Assembly: GCF_963678635.1 (NCBI RefSeq)
Contig: NC_087064.1
Location: 73,099,465-73,159,464, forward strand
From: Symsagittifera roscoffensis
Lineage: Eukaryota > Xenacoelomorpha > Acoela > Convolutidae
Length of the DNA stretch: 60,000 bases
Direction: 5' to 3'
The notes beneath the pieces were generated by a model. The model was not told where the DNA came from. It was given only the letters and a program-made list of their open reading frames with translations, and did not search any database. Below, piece after piece: positions 1 through 9,002 of the stretch (position 1 is its first letter; the number at the start of each line of letters is the position of its first letter). Both the position numbers and the translations under genes were made by a program.

Positions 1-1243
1 GTTGTTCATGGTTGTGGCAGGTGATAAGTTTCTTTTGATGCAGTATAGGGCCTTCAGTGCTTTGCTCGCACGATTGTTTGCAGGAGAAGTCCAGTTAAGA
101 TTTTTTGACATTATCATTCCAAGATCTTTAAGTTCGTTAGGCTGTTCGAATTTGTACGAGAATATGCTTAGGTTGCACTCGCCCTTAATTACTAGTGTTT
201 TGTTCTTGGTCATATTGAGGCGCATTTCATTGGTTTCACACCACTTCCAGACTTTTCTAATATCGATGTGCAGGGTAGTCGGGTCGGTGCCCATAATTTT
301 ATAGTCATCCGCATAGCCGTAGCACGATGACATGACACATTTTGGCAAGTCGTTGATGTTTACTAAGAAAAGGAGTGGCCCTAGAATAGATCCTTGTGGC
401 ACTCCACTATAAATTGGCAGTTGGCTTGAGACCGAGCTGCCGATGCGTACTGTTTGGGTTCGACCGGTCAGGTAACTTTTAATTAGATCCAATATTCGGC
501 CTGTTATTCCAGCTCTGCTGAGTTTTTCGATCGTTATATTGTGATTGACTTTGTCAAAAGCCTTCTGAAAGTCGAGGTAAAATGACGCTAGGAAGTGGCA
601 GTTGCTATTGTCAAAGTTCAGAAACCTTTCGTGCAAGTATTCGATTTGGTTTGTTATAGATGAGCGTCTTTGCCGAAAACCGTGTTGAGATTGGGACAAT
701 GCGGTGGATATGATTGGGTACATTCTGTCGAAAATAAGTTTCTCGAGGACTTTGGATATTGCTACGAGGAGGCTGATCGGCCTGTAATTATCTACCATTT
801 GTTTGTTCTCTTCTTTAAATATGGGGATTATTTCGCTGGTTTTCCAGAATGATGGGAAGTAGCATTTGTTTGCAATTGTGTTGAATATGAGATGCAGTGA
901 CTTTGGTAAGGAGTCTGATAATTTTTTCAGCAGGTTGCTCCCCATACGGTCAAGTCCTTTGGCCTTGCTCTCGTCCAGCGATTGGAGAACGAGTTGTATT
1001 TCTAGTTCTGAGAAATGAATCATTGACAGCTTGGGCTGTCCCTCTGTGAGAGTATAATCGTGGTGATTCTTACTGAAAACGGATTGGAATTACTGATTAA
1101 ATAATTCGGCTTTTTCGATATCGGTATTAGCTGACTTATCGTCAAGAAATACTTCAGTTGGGATTGAGCTTGTTTTCATGATAGTTTTGAGGTATTTTTG
1201 GACGTTTAAGAAGATTCCAGAATGAAAATTTCTGTTTCATGAT
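1..1243 (-). pseudogene. LINE A ORF2, reverse transcriptase part
   Basis: Translating the minus strand shows the reverse transcriptase that copies LINE RNA at a nicked target site. Visible motifs are NYRPIS (about 780-800), the LDFQKAFDKVNH block (about 548-583), GVPQGSILGP (about 385-414) and the catalytic YADD at 304-315. The palm continues to base 1, so thumb and C-terminus are off the window. One in-frame stop (TAA, at 1,090-1,092) breaks the link with the upstream endonuclease; the sequence around it reads as FNQ-stop-FQSVFS, typical of the linker before the RT. Apart from that stop the RT region reads open, so inactivation looks recent. Confidence 0.9.
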
Positions 1244-1244
1244 G

Positions 1245-2290
1245 TCATTGGTCAGCTGAGAGCGATAAGGACAATTCAGTTTGTAATTGCTGGATCTTTA
1301 GGGTATTTGTTTTACTTTGGCGTCTGAGAGTTTCTACTTTTTTCATGAGGTTTGAGCTCGTGGGAGAAACCCAGGGCGCTAGATGTTTCCTATGTTGGGT
1401 TGTTCGGGGTATGTGTTTGACTATAATACCGTAGATCCAATTATACCACTGATCTACCAGGAGATCAACGTTGCTGTAGTAGTATGGGTTGAAGTGGTGC
1501 TCTCGCACATATTCGTTGATTTCGTTCCAGTTGGCTTTTTTGAAGGCAAAGCCTGAAAATTCGTACTTTTGGGAGGGTAGAGGGACCCTTTCGTGATTTA
1601 TTTTGTGATTCATATGTAACTTTGAGCCGTAAGGTGGGTGATCTGAGGTGAAGTCGTTTTTGAGCCGATTGTCCATGTATACGTCTAGTATGATATCAGG
1701 ATTGTTGCAGAGTAGGATATCCAGGCTCTTTCCAGTATCGGTTATGATGAAATGTTGCAGGTTTAATTCCTGGAAGTTGTCTAGGATGCTTTGTTCGTAC
1801 TCGCATTTTGATGAGAGTGATTTCCAATTTGTGCACGAGAAGTTGATATCTCCAACAATGACAAGATTTTGTATGCCTTGCTCGCGTTGTGTTGCTTTTA
1901 TTAAGTTCAGCAATGAGTTAAGTTGATCTAGTGACCATCGGTATGGGCTATACACAGGGGCACAATATATACAGCAGACAAGTATTGGTACAGATTTCTT
2001 GAGTTGAACCATTACGCAGTCTTGCATGCCTGTATCAATGCGGTTATGTGGTATGTTGGCGTTGATGCCAATTAGAACTCCTCCGTGCTTTTGAAGTTCT
2101 TTCAGATCGATAGAGTTCAAATTGAGGCAAGAATATGGAGTTGTCTGTTACGTCGTTGGTTAACCATGTTTCGGTTAGGCAAAGTAGTTGGTATTGACAG
2201 CTTGTGTTTATCGCATTTGCGAAGTTTGATCTTCGATTGTAGTCGAGTATGCTTCGGACGTTGTAGATGAGTAGGCTAGGAAAGAGTTCT
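1245..2290 (-). pseudogene. LINE A ORF2, APE-type endonuclease domain
   Basis: This is the apurinic-like endonuclease that nicks target DNA. The N-terminal part (2,290 to about 2,100) carries NVRS and CLTETWL, the latter holding the catalytic Glu of the family. After a one-base frameshift near 2,095 the frame continues as the longest open stretch (2,120-1,245) with GDINF (Asp codon near 1,850) and SDH near 1,640, the usual Asp/Asn and Asp-His ends of the fold. It is continuous with the RT below it apart from a stop at 1,090. The frameshift makes it a pseudogene, although all catalytic motifs are still recognisable. Confidence 0.88.
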
Positions 2291-2292
2291 AG

Positions 2293-3152
2293 TCAATTGG
2301 AGATTGAGTTCTCCGTTTTTTCGGTTGCAACTGCTGTCCATCTGTTTTCTATTTTCTGATAGAGTTTTCTATCGCCGATGCGCAGGTTTTGTTTATCGAT
2401 GTTTTCGTTTATGAGCTCCCGCCGTTTTTGCAGTGCTTGATTTTCAACTTTTGCTTCATCCACTGATAGCTCGCGGCTGACAAACACAGGTTTGTCATAT
2501 GTTTTTAGGCGGCAAGCGGATGATAGTATTAGTCGTTTCTGCCAATTTGGGATTTTTACCAGTATGGTTCGGTCCTTGCCTTCCAGTCGTTGACCCATCC
2601 GGAACAGATCAACTATCTCTGGCACAATTTGCATGTGCTCCAAGATTTCCTTAACTTGTTGGTGGTCATTTTTATGTCTTTTTCTTTGATCTTTGTCGTT
2701 TAGTTCAGGGATGCCGCGGATGCGGATTCCGTTTTGATTTTTTTCGGCGTTGCGTTTATCGGTACCTTGGTTTTTGCTTCTGATTTGATCTCATTTGGCT
2801 TCATTGTGGTTTGGGAGAACAGCATTTTAATCTCCTGTAAGTTCTTTCTGAGTTCTTCCATGTCCTCTTCAATCTTCTTGAATTGCTTCGGCGAGGTTTG
2901 TTTAGCGTCACTGACTGCTTTTCGGAGTCTCTCATATCCGTTGGAATCCACACATTTGTTGCAGAGTAGAGCAATGTTTTTTCCCAGTGTCGTAATACCA
3001 TTGATTGCTGTATCGCTTAGGCTGGTACAGCTTTTCGTCAGGTGCATTTTGCAATTACACACGATGCAACAGAATGTATCTTCATTCTTTTTGATTTTTT
3101 GTTGGCAAGTTTCGCATACGGAATCAGTGGTCATTTCACGATTTCGTGTCAT
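2293..3152 (-). pseudogene. LINE A ORF1, PHD-finger RNA-binding protein
   Basis: The ORF1 protein of this LINE type binds the element RNA. From the start codon at 3,152 it has a C4HC3-like PHD pattern in the first 60 residues (CETC, CCIVC, H then C, CNKC). A predicted coiled coil rich in Lys and Glu follows, then the RNA-binding C-terminal part with IRIRGIPE and a downstream block with VKIPNW and LKTYDKP. The upstream frame stops at 2,700 while the C-terminal part is one frame away. The two overlap at a run of seven A (coding strand, near 2,740), where a single-base slip would rejoin them. I chose the Met at 3,152 because the apparent upstream start lies inside a duplicated non-coding motif. 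Confidence 0.82.
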
Positions 3153-3165
3153 ATTTGTTTGGAGA

Positions 3166-3260
3166 GGACTCCGAGTCAAAAGACTCAAAGAGTACACTCA
3201 GTTATATACTAATGTAGTAAAACTAGAAAGGGACTCCGAGTCAAAGGACTCAAAGAGTAC
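3166..3260 (-). repeat. Duplicated 30-bp motif ahead of LINE A ORF1
   Basis: Two almost identical 30-bp copies at 3,166-3,195 and 3,231-3,260, 65 bases apart, differing at one base. Each contains the palindromic core GAGTC-YTTT-GACTC. They lie between the stop of the 226-codon ORF and the ORF1 start, a place where LINE 5' UTR promoter repeats are often found. Confidence 0.75.
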
Positions 3261-3286
3261 AACCAGTACGAGTTTTACTAACCGTT

Positions 3287-3967
3287 TTATTGTGGAGTTG
3301 CTGAGCGTTGCCTCTTCTTGGCTCTTCGTCGGTTCTTCGATGGTTTGCTTTTCGTGGAGCGGGTTTTGAAGATCGCGTGAAGGTTCGGATAGTAGTGCAA
3401 GACTACCGAGAGAGATCGTAGTTCTAGATCAGATGACTGGTGAAGCTCGCGATAAAGTCCTGTGATGTTTTCGTCTAGACTCTCTGATTTACTGATAAGA
3501 TGTTTTGTAACGTCGATGACAATCGTGTCAAGAGTTCGTAGCTCGTCGAATATATTTTCTGCTCCCGTACGCTGACAGTAGACAATAGCAAACAGATTGT
3601 TAAAGCTTCTGAGAGTATCCAGGAGTTGCTGAGTCATAAGGGGTTTGATCTTTTTAAACTCTGTGATCGAATTGTTGATAAGATCGTGCCACAGTATAAT
3701 AGATTTGCTCGTTGCTCGTATATAATCGGTAACGTTTTTAAATTTAAAGTTCGTCCTTGGGTTCAAGTTAAATCCCTTCTCGGCGTAGACAATTTGCTTT
3801 ACTATATTTTTCTGTTCAGGGGTTAGACCTTGTTCGATTGAGTGAGAAAGGGAACTTGCGGCTATGATTTCTAACATAGAGATAAAAATAAGGAAATAGA
3901 TAAGGAAAGAACTCAGCTGGTACTGGAGATGGAGAAAAGAAGTGTAACATTCGCCAGGAAGATACAT
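3287..3967 (-). CDS. Unrecognised 226-codon ORF upstream of LINE A ORF1
   Basis: An open frame of 226 codons on the same strand as LINE A, ending 135 bases before ORF1. I do not recognise it. A hydrophobic stretch at residues 17-33 could be a signal anchor; a second in-frame Met lies at residue 31, so the cytosolic form may start there (3,877). The middle is a mixed helical region without Cys or His clusters. The last 25 residues are very basic (Lys, Arg and Ser), suggesting nucleic-acid binding or nuclear entry. It could be an extra 5' ORF of the LINE, comparable in position to ORF0 of some LINEs, a leftover of another element, or a host exon. Length and strand suggest it is coding; the function is open. 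Confidence 0.45.
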   Translation of the reverse strand: MYLPGECYTSFLHLQYQLSSFLIYFLIFISMLEIIAASSLSHSIEQGLTPEQKNIVKQIVYAEKGFNLNPRTNFKFKNVTDYIRATSKSIILWHDLINNSITEFKKIKPLMTQQLLDTLRSFNNLFAIVYCQRTGAENIFDELRTLDTIVIDVTKHLISKSESLDENITGLYRELHQSSDLELRSLSVVLHYYPNLHAIFKTRSTKSKPSKNRRRAKKRQRSATPQ

Positions 3968-3969
3968 AT

Positions 3970-4989
3970 CGACGGAAAATAAAACTAAGTCCTAAGACGA
4001 CTGGCTAACGTCTAAAAAAAGCTTTATATGCTTTTCACCGTCTCTACCAAGCCAGTACTTTTCGGTAATCTTTTCCAACATCGGGTCGACAAAAACGTTA
4101 CTGCTTTCAGTTTCGGTCAATACGCTCAAATTAACTTAATTACATGCAAAATTAGTGAGCTCATGGCTGGGTCTCAGTATCCCCAGACCACGAGGTCACT
4201 CCTAAAACAGGGTTACTACTATTTACTATATTACTATTGTTTTTGTTCAGTAGATAAAATCATCATCTCCATCGAAGATGGATTAACCCTTTCCCCCAAC
4301 TCCTAGCTTCTCATCCTTATCAAAATGAATCTAGTTGTTAATTAAATTCAATTCAGGACATGACAAGAAGCTAAAAGTTTATATAAAAGGATAAAAGTTT
4401 CAGTTCCGAAACCCTTCCGGATTCTTGAATCCACTGAATGAAGCTCGTTAATCTTGGTTTCTTCGTAATCCGGAAGGCTGTCTTCCACCCTTCACCGTTG
4501 TCTGCAACGGCCTTGCAACTATTGTAGCGACACAATAGTTGCAACTCGGAACGTTCCACTGTTTTTCTCTATTGTTTTTCTCTCACAATCTTAGTTGTTT
4601 TTGTTAGTGCGACTATCGTTCTTTGTTGTTTTTCAGCTTTTCTGCCAAAATGGCCGTTTCTGACGTTTCTCAGAAATGTTACGTAATCACTTCGAAAATT
4701 AAAAATTTTAAAATACGGGAATATCCTGGCCTTCACCGTTCTACTAATCATCCGAATAACGTCGTTAATCCTTCAAAATCATTAACTCGGAAGGTTCACT
4801 GCTAAAATTTCGAAATCTGCAGAGATTGCATTTTGGCACATTCTGGTCGAATGTCACAAAGGAAGAAGCTGTTTTCCCAGAGACCAGGTTTGTTGAATTT
4901 GGTGTAGTGATAATCAGTAGTTAGAAATAGAGGGCCACCACGGCTGCCCTGTTATTCATTTTTAACTGAAAATAACTATTAAATAAGTA
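3970..4989. other. Non-coding stretch with inverted repeats
   Basis: No credible gene. Short direct and inverted repeats occur: CTTCCGGATT near 4,412 is repeated inverted near 4,480, a perfect hairpin lies at 4,513-4,544, and similar GGAA-GTTC-ACTG blocks occur near 4,546-4,562 and 4,787-4,802. This could be an old foldback DNA transposon, but no termini or target duplication can be fixed. Confidence 0.4.
4513..4544. repeat. Perfect 13-bp hairpin
   Basis: The arms TTGCAACTATTGT (4,513-4,525) and ACAATAGTTGCAA (4,532-4,544) are exact reverse complements around the loop AGCGAC. Confidence 0.9.
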
Positions 4990-5480
4990 AACCGCGGATG
5001 CGGATTTCATCGGGTTCTTTGGGTTTCGTTTTCTTTGTAATAGTGGTTTCGCTAGTGCTGGACAAGATAGGATCTTTTTAAGATTTCTTTTTTTTCTCTA
5101 TCTTTGAGCCACAAGTGGTTGCAATTTTTCCACCAGACATTTCTGTAGGCATTTGTTTTTTTATTTGATGAAAGATCTTCTTTGATTTGATTGAAAGTTT
5201 TGCCAGGTGTCATTCTTGCTGTTTCCCAATGCTTAATAAGCAAATCTCGGCGGTTGTTGTCCACGCATTTGTTGCAGAGAAGAAGAAAAAAATTGAATTG
5301 TACGCCATGAACGAATGGATTGCTTCGGGTGTGAACCCCGTACACTACTGGCGGAAGTGCATTGAGGTTCCACTAGAAACACTTGTGAACTGTTCATCGT
5401 CGGGTTTTATTGCACTAGTACATGTGCCACAGTTCATGGGTGCCATTGTAATGTATGCAGGGTTTTGGATATGAGATTTA
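4990..5480 (-). pseudogene. Degraded LINE B ORF1 fragment (PHD finger)
   Basis: On the minus strand this stretch repeats the plan of LINE A ORF1 in decayed form: a CGTC zinc pair near 5,425, then, in another frame, LLCNKCVDNN near 5,270 followed by a TPGKTFNQIKEDL-type segment that matches the equivalent part of LINE A. The left edge also shares the CCGCGGATGCGGATT segment found in LINE A near 2,712. Stops and frameshifts are frequent. It is a 5'-part remnant of a LINE related to A. Confidence 0.75.
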
Positions 5481-5699
5481 GTTAGCAGGATTTGAAGCGA
5501 GGCCGGGGTTGAATCTCCCAGTGGTCGATTTTGTTTTTTTTCCGCTTTTCTCTATCGATCACGTGTCGGTCGCGGTGACTGAGATCGAACCTTGCAGTGG
5601 TCGCTTTTGTACACTGATTGCTCGTCTGATCGTTCGCGTCAACTTGTCTCTCGTCAATCAGCAGCAACCATGTCCATATATGAAACTATTTATTAAGTT
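5481..5699. other. Short unassigned stretch
   Basis: No gene recognised. Two tRNA-like fragments resembling RNA polymerase III box B occur (GGTTGAATCTCC near 5,508 and GAGATCGAACC near 5,582), so it may be SINE debris. Confidence 0.25.
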
Positions 5700-6297
5700 C
5701 ATCTCTCTAAAACAGTGCATACGCTAGAAACATTCCAAAAATGCGTGCTAAAATGGGTGCTACATGACTATTCGACGAAATACCAATCGCTGCCAGAAAT
5801 AGTCAACATGCTCCCTCTTTCTCTCAATCTTTCAAAAATATATCAAACATCTGCAACCGACTTCAAACTGGAACTCTTGCATCAGTAGTCGATCATTACT
5901 GGAGAAATTCGAACTCCCTAAAGTAAGAACAGAAAAAGCACGAACTGGGTTCTGCTTCAGAACATTCCGAATTGCCAACTATCTATCCCTATGTGTGGAC
6001 TTTTACAATCCACTCGGACTAAAAAAAATCGCCTCAACAAATTTTTGGGATTGGGATTACTTCAGAAACAAATACAATCACCACAACTGTACATGGGGGG
6101 AATTCACAATACCTACCAGTCGAATTGCAAACAGAATTGACAAACACGTTGATTTCACAAACAAAACTGGACTCAAGAACCGAATCCTACAACTGATGTG
6201 GAATTTCATGGATGAAAAGTACAACGAAAACAATATTTGCACTTGGCAACTTGCATGCGATTGCAACCAATGCAGAAATAAGTGGACAATCTTCTAA
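5700..6297 (+). pseudogene. LINE C ORF2 C-terminal end
   Basis: The plus strand reads as the region after the RT of a CR1-like LINE: LETFQKCVLKW, LPEIVNMLPL, then after a frame change a block with RTEKARTG and FRTFRIANY, ending in ICTWQLACDCNQCRNKW and a stop at 6,295-6,297. The C-terminal C-x-C-x2-C cluster recurs in the next fragment and appears conserved in this family. At least one frameshift (about 5,920) and one stop break it. The 3' tail follows directly. Confidence 0.75.
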
Positions 6298-6347
6298 TAA
6301 AAACGGAAAGGGAGCAACACCCATCAGCCTTGTGCTGTAAATCCACT

Positions 6348-6368
6348 ACAACAACAACAACAACAACA
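6348..6368 (+). repeat. (ACA)n tail of LINE C
   Basis: A seven-unit ACA run 50 bases after the LINE C stop codon. CR1-like LINEs end in a short simple repeat instead of a long poly(A), so this is probably the 3' terminus. Confidence 0.75.
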
Positions 6369-6570
6369 TGGCAGTACGCGTGTGACTGTCACTCATGTAG
6401 AAACAACTGGAGACATAGGAAATTCATAACAACATCATTCTTTCTCGAAAAGAATTGTAAACGACTTGAATTCGCTCCCGAAAGATATAGTTTAAGCACC
6501 ATCGATCAACTTCCGCCACCCTCTGCGTCAAGCTCATTTCATTTAAGATTCTCACTGACCAGTGCAAGCT
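6369..6570 (+). pseudogene. Second LINE 3' fragment (LINE D)
   Basis: Immediately after the ACA run the frame reads TWQYACDCHSCRNNW, the same C-x-C-x2-C ending as LINE C. A segment follows that, in shifted frame, resembles the NSLP and SINSFR block found near the end of many LINE ORF2 proteins. It is a short and much decayed 3' piece, either part of a tandem arrangement or a separate insertion into the tail of LINE C. Confidence 0.5.
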
Positions 6571-8667
6571 GGTAATAGTAAATTTCACTGGTAGCACTAT
6601 GCTGATAGTTTCATTTCCAGGAGATGAGTGGTGGTCTTCTACAGATCGTGGTTGTGGTGACCTTATTGTTGGATTTTTTGGATTGAAAAAGATTGATGAG
6701 TTCCTGAGTAATAGTTGTTGGAGTATTGTCAGCTGTAAAATGCCCTGGAACAATCCTAGGGCTTACGCAACGAAGTGCACGACTGCTGAGACCATCCACC
6801 AAATTGACATCAAAAACTTCTGCTTGCTCGTAATTTTTAAATTACAGTTGCGGCAGACGTAGATCTGGGACAGGAGTGTTTTTTTTTATGCCGGCTTTGA
6901 GGAAACTGCAGGATCAACAGCGAAGAATGACACTGCAGTTGACGAAAGCGATGAGATCCAATGATTGAAGGTGTAGAAGGAATCAATACTGGAAGCAGTT
7001 GGAGATCGAAGTGCTTACTCATGCTGAATACCCAAGTCACTGTATTATTCAGATTTATTGGTATCCGGGCCAAGTGAAAGTAATAGAACACACTTGTATG
7101 GTCACAGTCTGCAAATGCTCCTTTCCAACTAGAAAAATTTCCTGGGGGAACAAATAAGTGTTTGTGCCTTAAAGAGATTCAGTAACAACAGTAGTGAAAA
7201 GTGTCAGACAATGATAATATTGACAGAAAAGTGTCAAGGAAAGACCAAGAGAAAAACGCGGCACAGTCTGCAAAACAGCTTTTGGGGAAACCGAGAAAAA
7301 AAGCTGACCCCCACTGCCTTGTCATAAGTTGTGTGCAGCAGTGCAAAGGAATTAGGGGACTGCCTCCAACAATCTCAAAAACTCCCTAAACCTGCTACTC
7401 GGCACTAAAACTAAATCTGCAGTGTCAATGCCTCTAGATGAAGAAAAGATGAAAAATTAAGACAGCTGAAAAAAGCTGCGAAGAATTGATACGTTTGAAA
7501 CATTTGAACTAAATAGGAGACAAACAATGCTACATCGAAGAAGAAAAAAATGATTTAATTGTTCACCATGCCATTTCAGCTGACAATTGTAACTTGTAAA
7601 TGTTTTCTTGTTTATTTGATTGCGGTGACACATATTTGTTTTGAGGTAATCTGAGATTTTATTTAGTTTTTTTTAATGAAAAATGAGTGCTTAAGTTATA
7701 AAAAAAAAAAAATTTAAATCTATTGTTTTAAAGCTGCTAGGTTGCTTTCAGTTTTCCAGGAAAGTTGTTTACTTTGTGGCGTCCTGGTCAGGTTAGAGTA
7801 GTTTTCCCTCCAATGAGAAAGACTCGATTTTTCTCAGAAAAAGGATTCCTTTGAAGGTTTTAACTATAAAAAAATAAGCGTTTAAATTTAAAAAAATGAT
7901 CAGAACATGAAAATGATCTTTTAAAGGCTTACTTAAGTGGTCATTTTTGTCCCATGATACCTAAAGAATTTTGCATCCTTCAAAGCCCTTCGTCAATGAT
8001 TGAGCAAGTACGAGTTTTAATTCTTGGAACGAACGCCCGGTAATAGTGTACTTGTTTGGTCCCTCAAAAATGCTGTGACCAAATTGATACCCCCCCCCCT
8101 CAAAGTAAGAGTCCTCGGCTGATTAAAAGGAAGATGTGTACTTGATCTGAGTTTTTTTGCATGTGATTTCGAATAATTTATTGGTGATTTTCATCACAAA
8201 AATGTTTTTTATAACCCAGTTGCATATGGTAATTTATTGTTACAAAATAGGATGTTTTGGCCACTCAAACGGCTGCCGTCATTTATAAAGCCAACCAACA
8301 GCTATTGTGTGAGTGGCTATTGTATATTGTCACAAGTCACAAAAGGTTTCAACTGGTTGTTACCTCTCTCTTATGTGAATGTGTTTTTAGTTACGCGTTT
8401 GCCAATTGAAGCGAATTAGTGATAGCTGTGAACTGTGCTTGAAGAGACTTGCTTTTACGCGTTTCGTCAGATTTGAACATAATCGAACAAATCGTGCTTT
8501 AAAATTATTATTTTTAAAAACTGATATTAGTTTTTGTATACGTTGTGATAATGCAAAGACTTATAATTTATTCTTTCAAACTTAGTTTTTGAAAAAGCAT
8601 AGAAAACAATCCTGTTGATTGCGTTTGAAGAGATGCTGTGTGGGCTTTATCACTGATCCATACTCTT
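6571..8667. other. Region upstream of the FAM149B-like gene
   Basis: No gene supported. A 12-C run sits near 8,090. Short open frames here have no recognisable motifs. The promoter and 5' UTR of the gene starting at 8,668 should lie in the last few hundred bases; no TATA box is obvious. An in-frame stop at 8,626-8,628 precedes the first ATG. Confidence 0.4.
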
Positions 8668-9002
8668 ATGTCTCTGAAAAATTCGCGTCACGTTAATGGT
8701 AGTATGCCGATTCGGATATCCAAGAGATATCCCAAGAAACAGAAATCTGTCATTATTTCGTCAGAATTCCGAACACCTAGCAACGATGAAGCTAGTTTTA
8801 AAATTTCTAGAATTGCAGAGGATAAAGAAAATTGTGTTAACCCTAGTTTAAATTCCCTAGAAAACGGCGAATTATCTAATTTTAGTTCTAACCATCAAAA
8901 TTACTTGGTTAATGAACTCGATGTCATATTGGAACAAGAAGCAGTTGAATCGCATGGTCGTTTTCGGGTTGTGCAAAGCCCGGTGGAATCAGTTATAGAC
9001 GG
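8668..9002 (+). CDS. FAM149B-like exon 1
   Basis: Starts at the first ATG after an in-frame stop and ends in phase 2 at CGG|GTAAGA. It encodes 111 residues with a basic N-terminus (KRYPKKQK). No homology recognised; included because the phase fits exon 2 and the donor is strong. Confidence 0.6.

Larger units (their letters stand above)
1..3152 (-). mobile_element. CR1/Jockey-like non-LTR retrotransposon (LINE A), 3' end beyond window
   Basis: Reading the minus strand from about 3,152 down to 1 gives, in order, an ORF1 with a PHD-like zinc finger, an APE-type endonuclease and a reverse transcriptase, which is the standard order of a CR1/Jockey-group LINE. The frames are almost open, with one frameshift in ORF1, one in the endonuclease and one stop before the RT core, so the copy is young but dead. 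The 3' end lies to the left of base 1. The 5' boundary is uncertain: an extra ORF and a duplicated 30-bp motif lie at 3,166-3,967 and may belong to the element's 5' region. Confidence 0.9.

Noticed and set aside
6424-6802. Open frames of 109 and 63 codons on the minus strand
   Set aside because: They lie opposite the LINE D fragment and in adjoining sequence; no recognisable protein features.
7201-7389. Charged 62-codon frame (KVSRKDQEKNAAQSAK)
   Set aside because: No ATG at its start, no homology, and stops follow soon; not supported.
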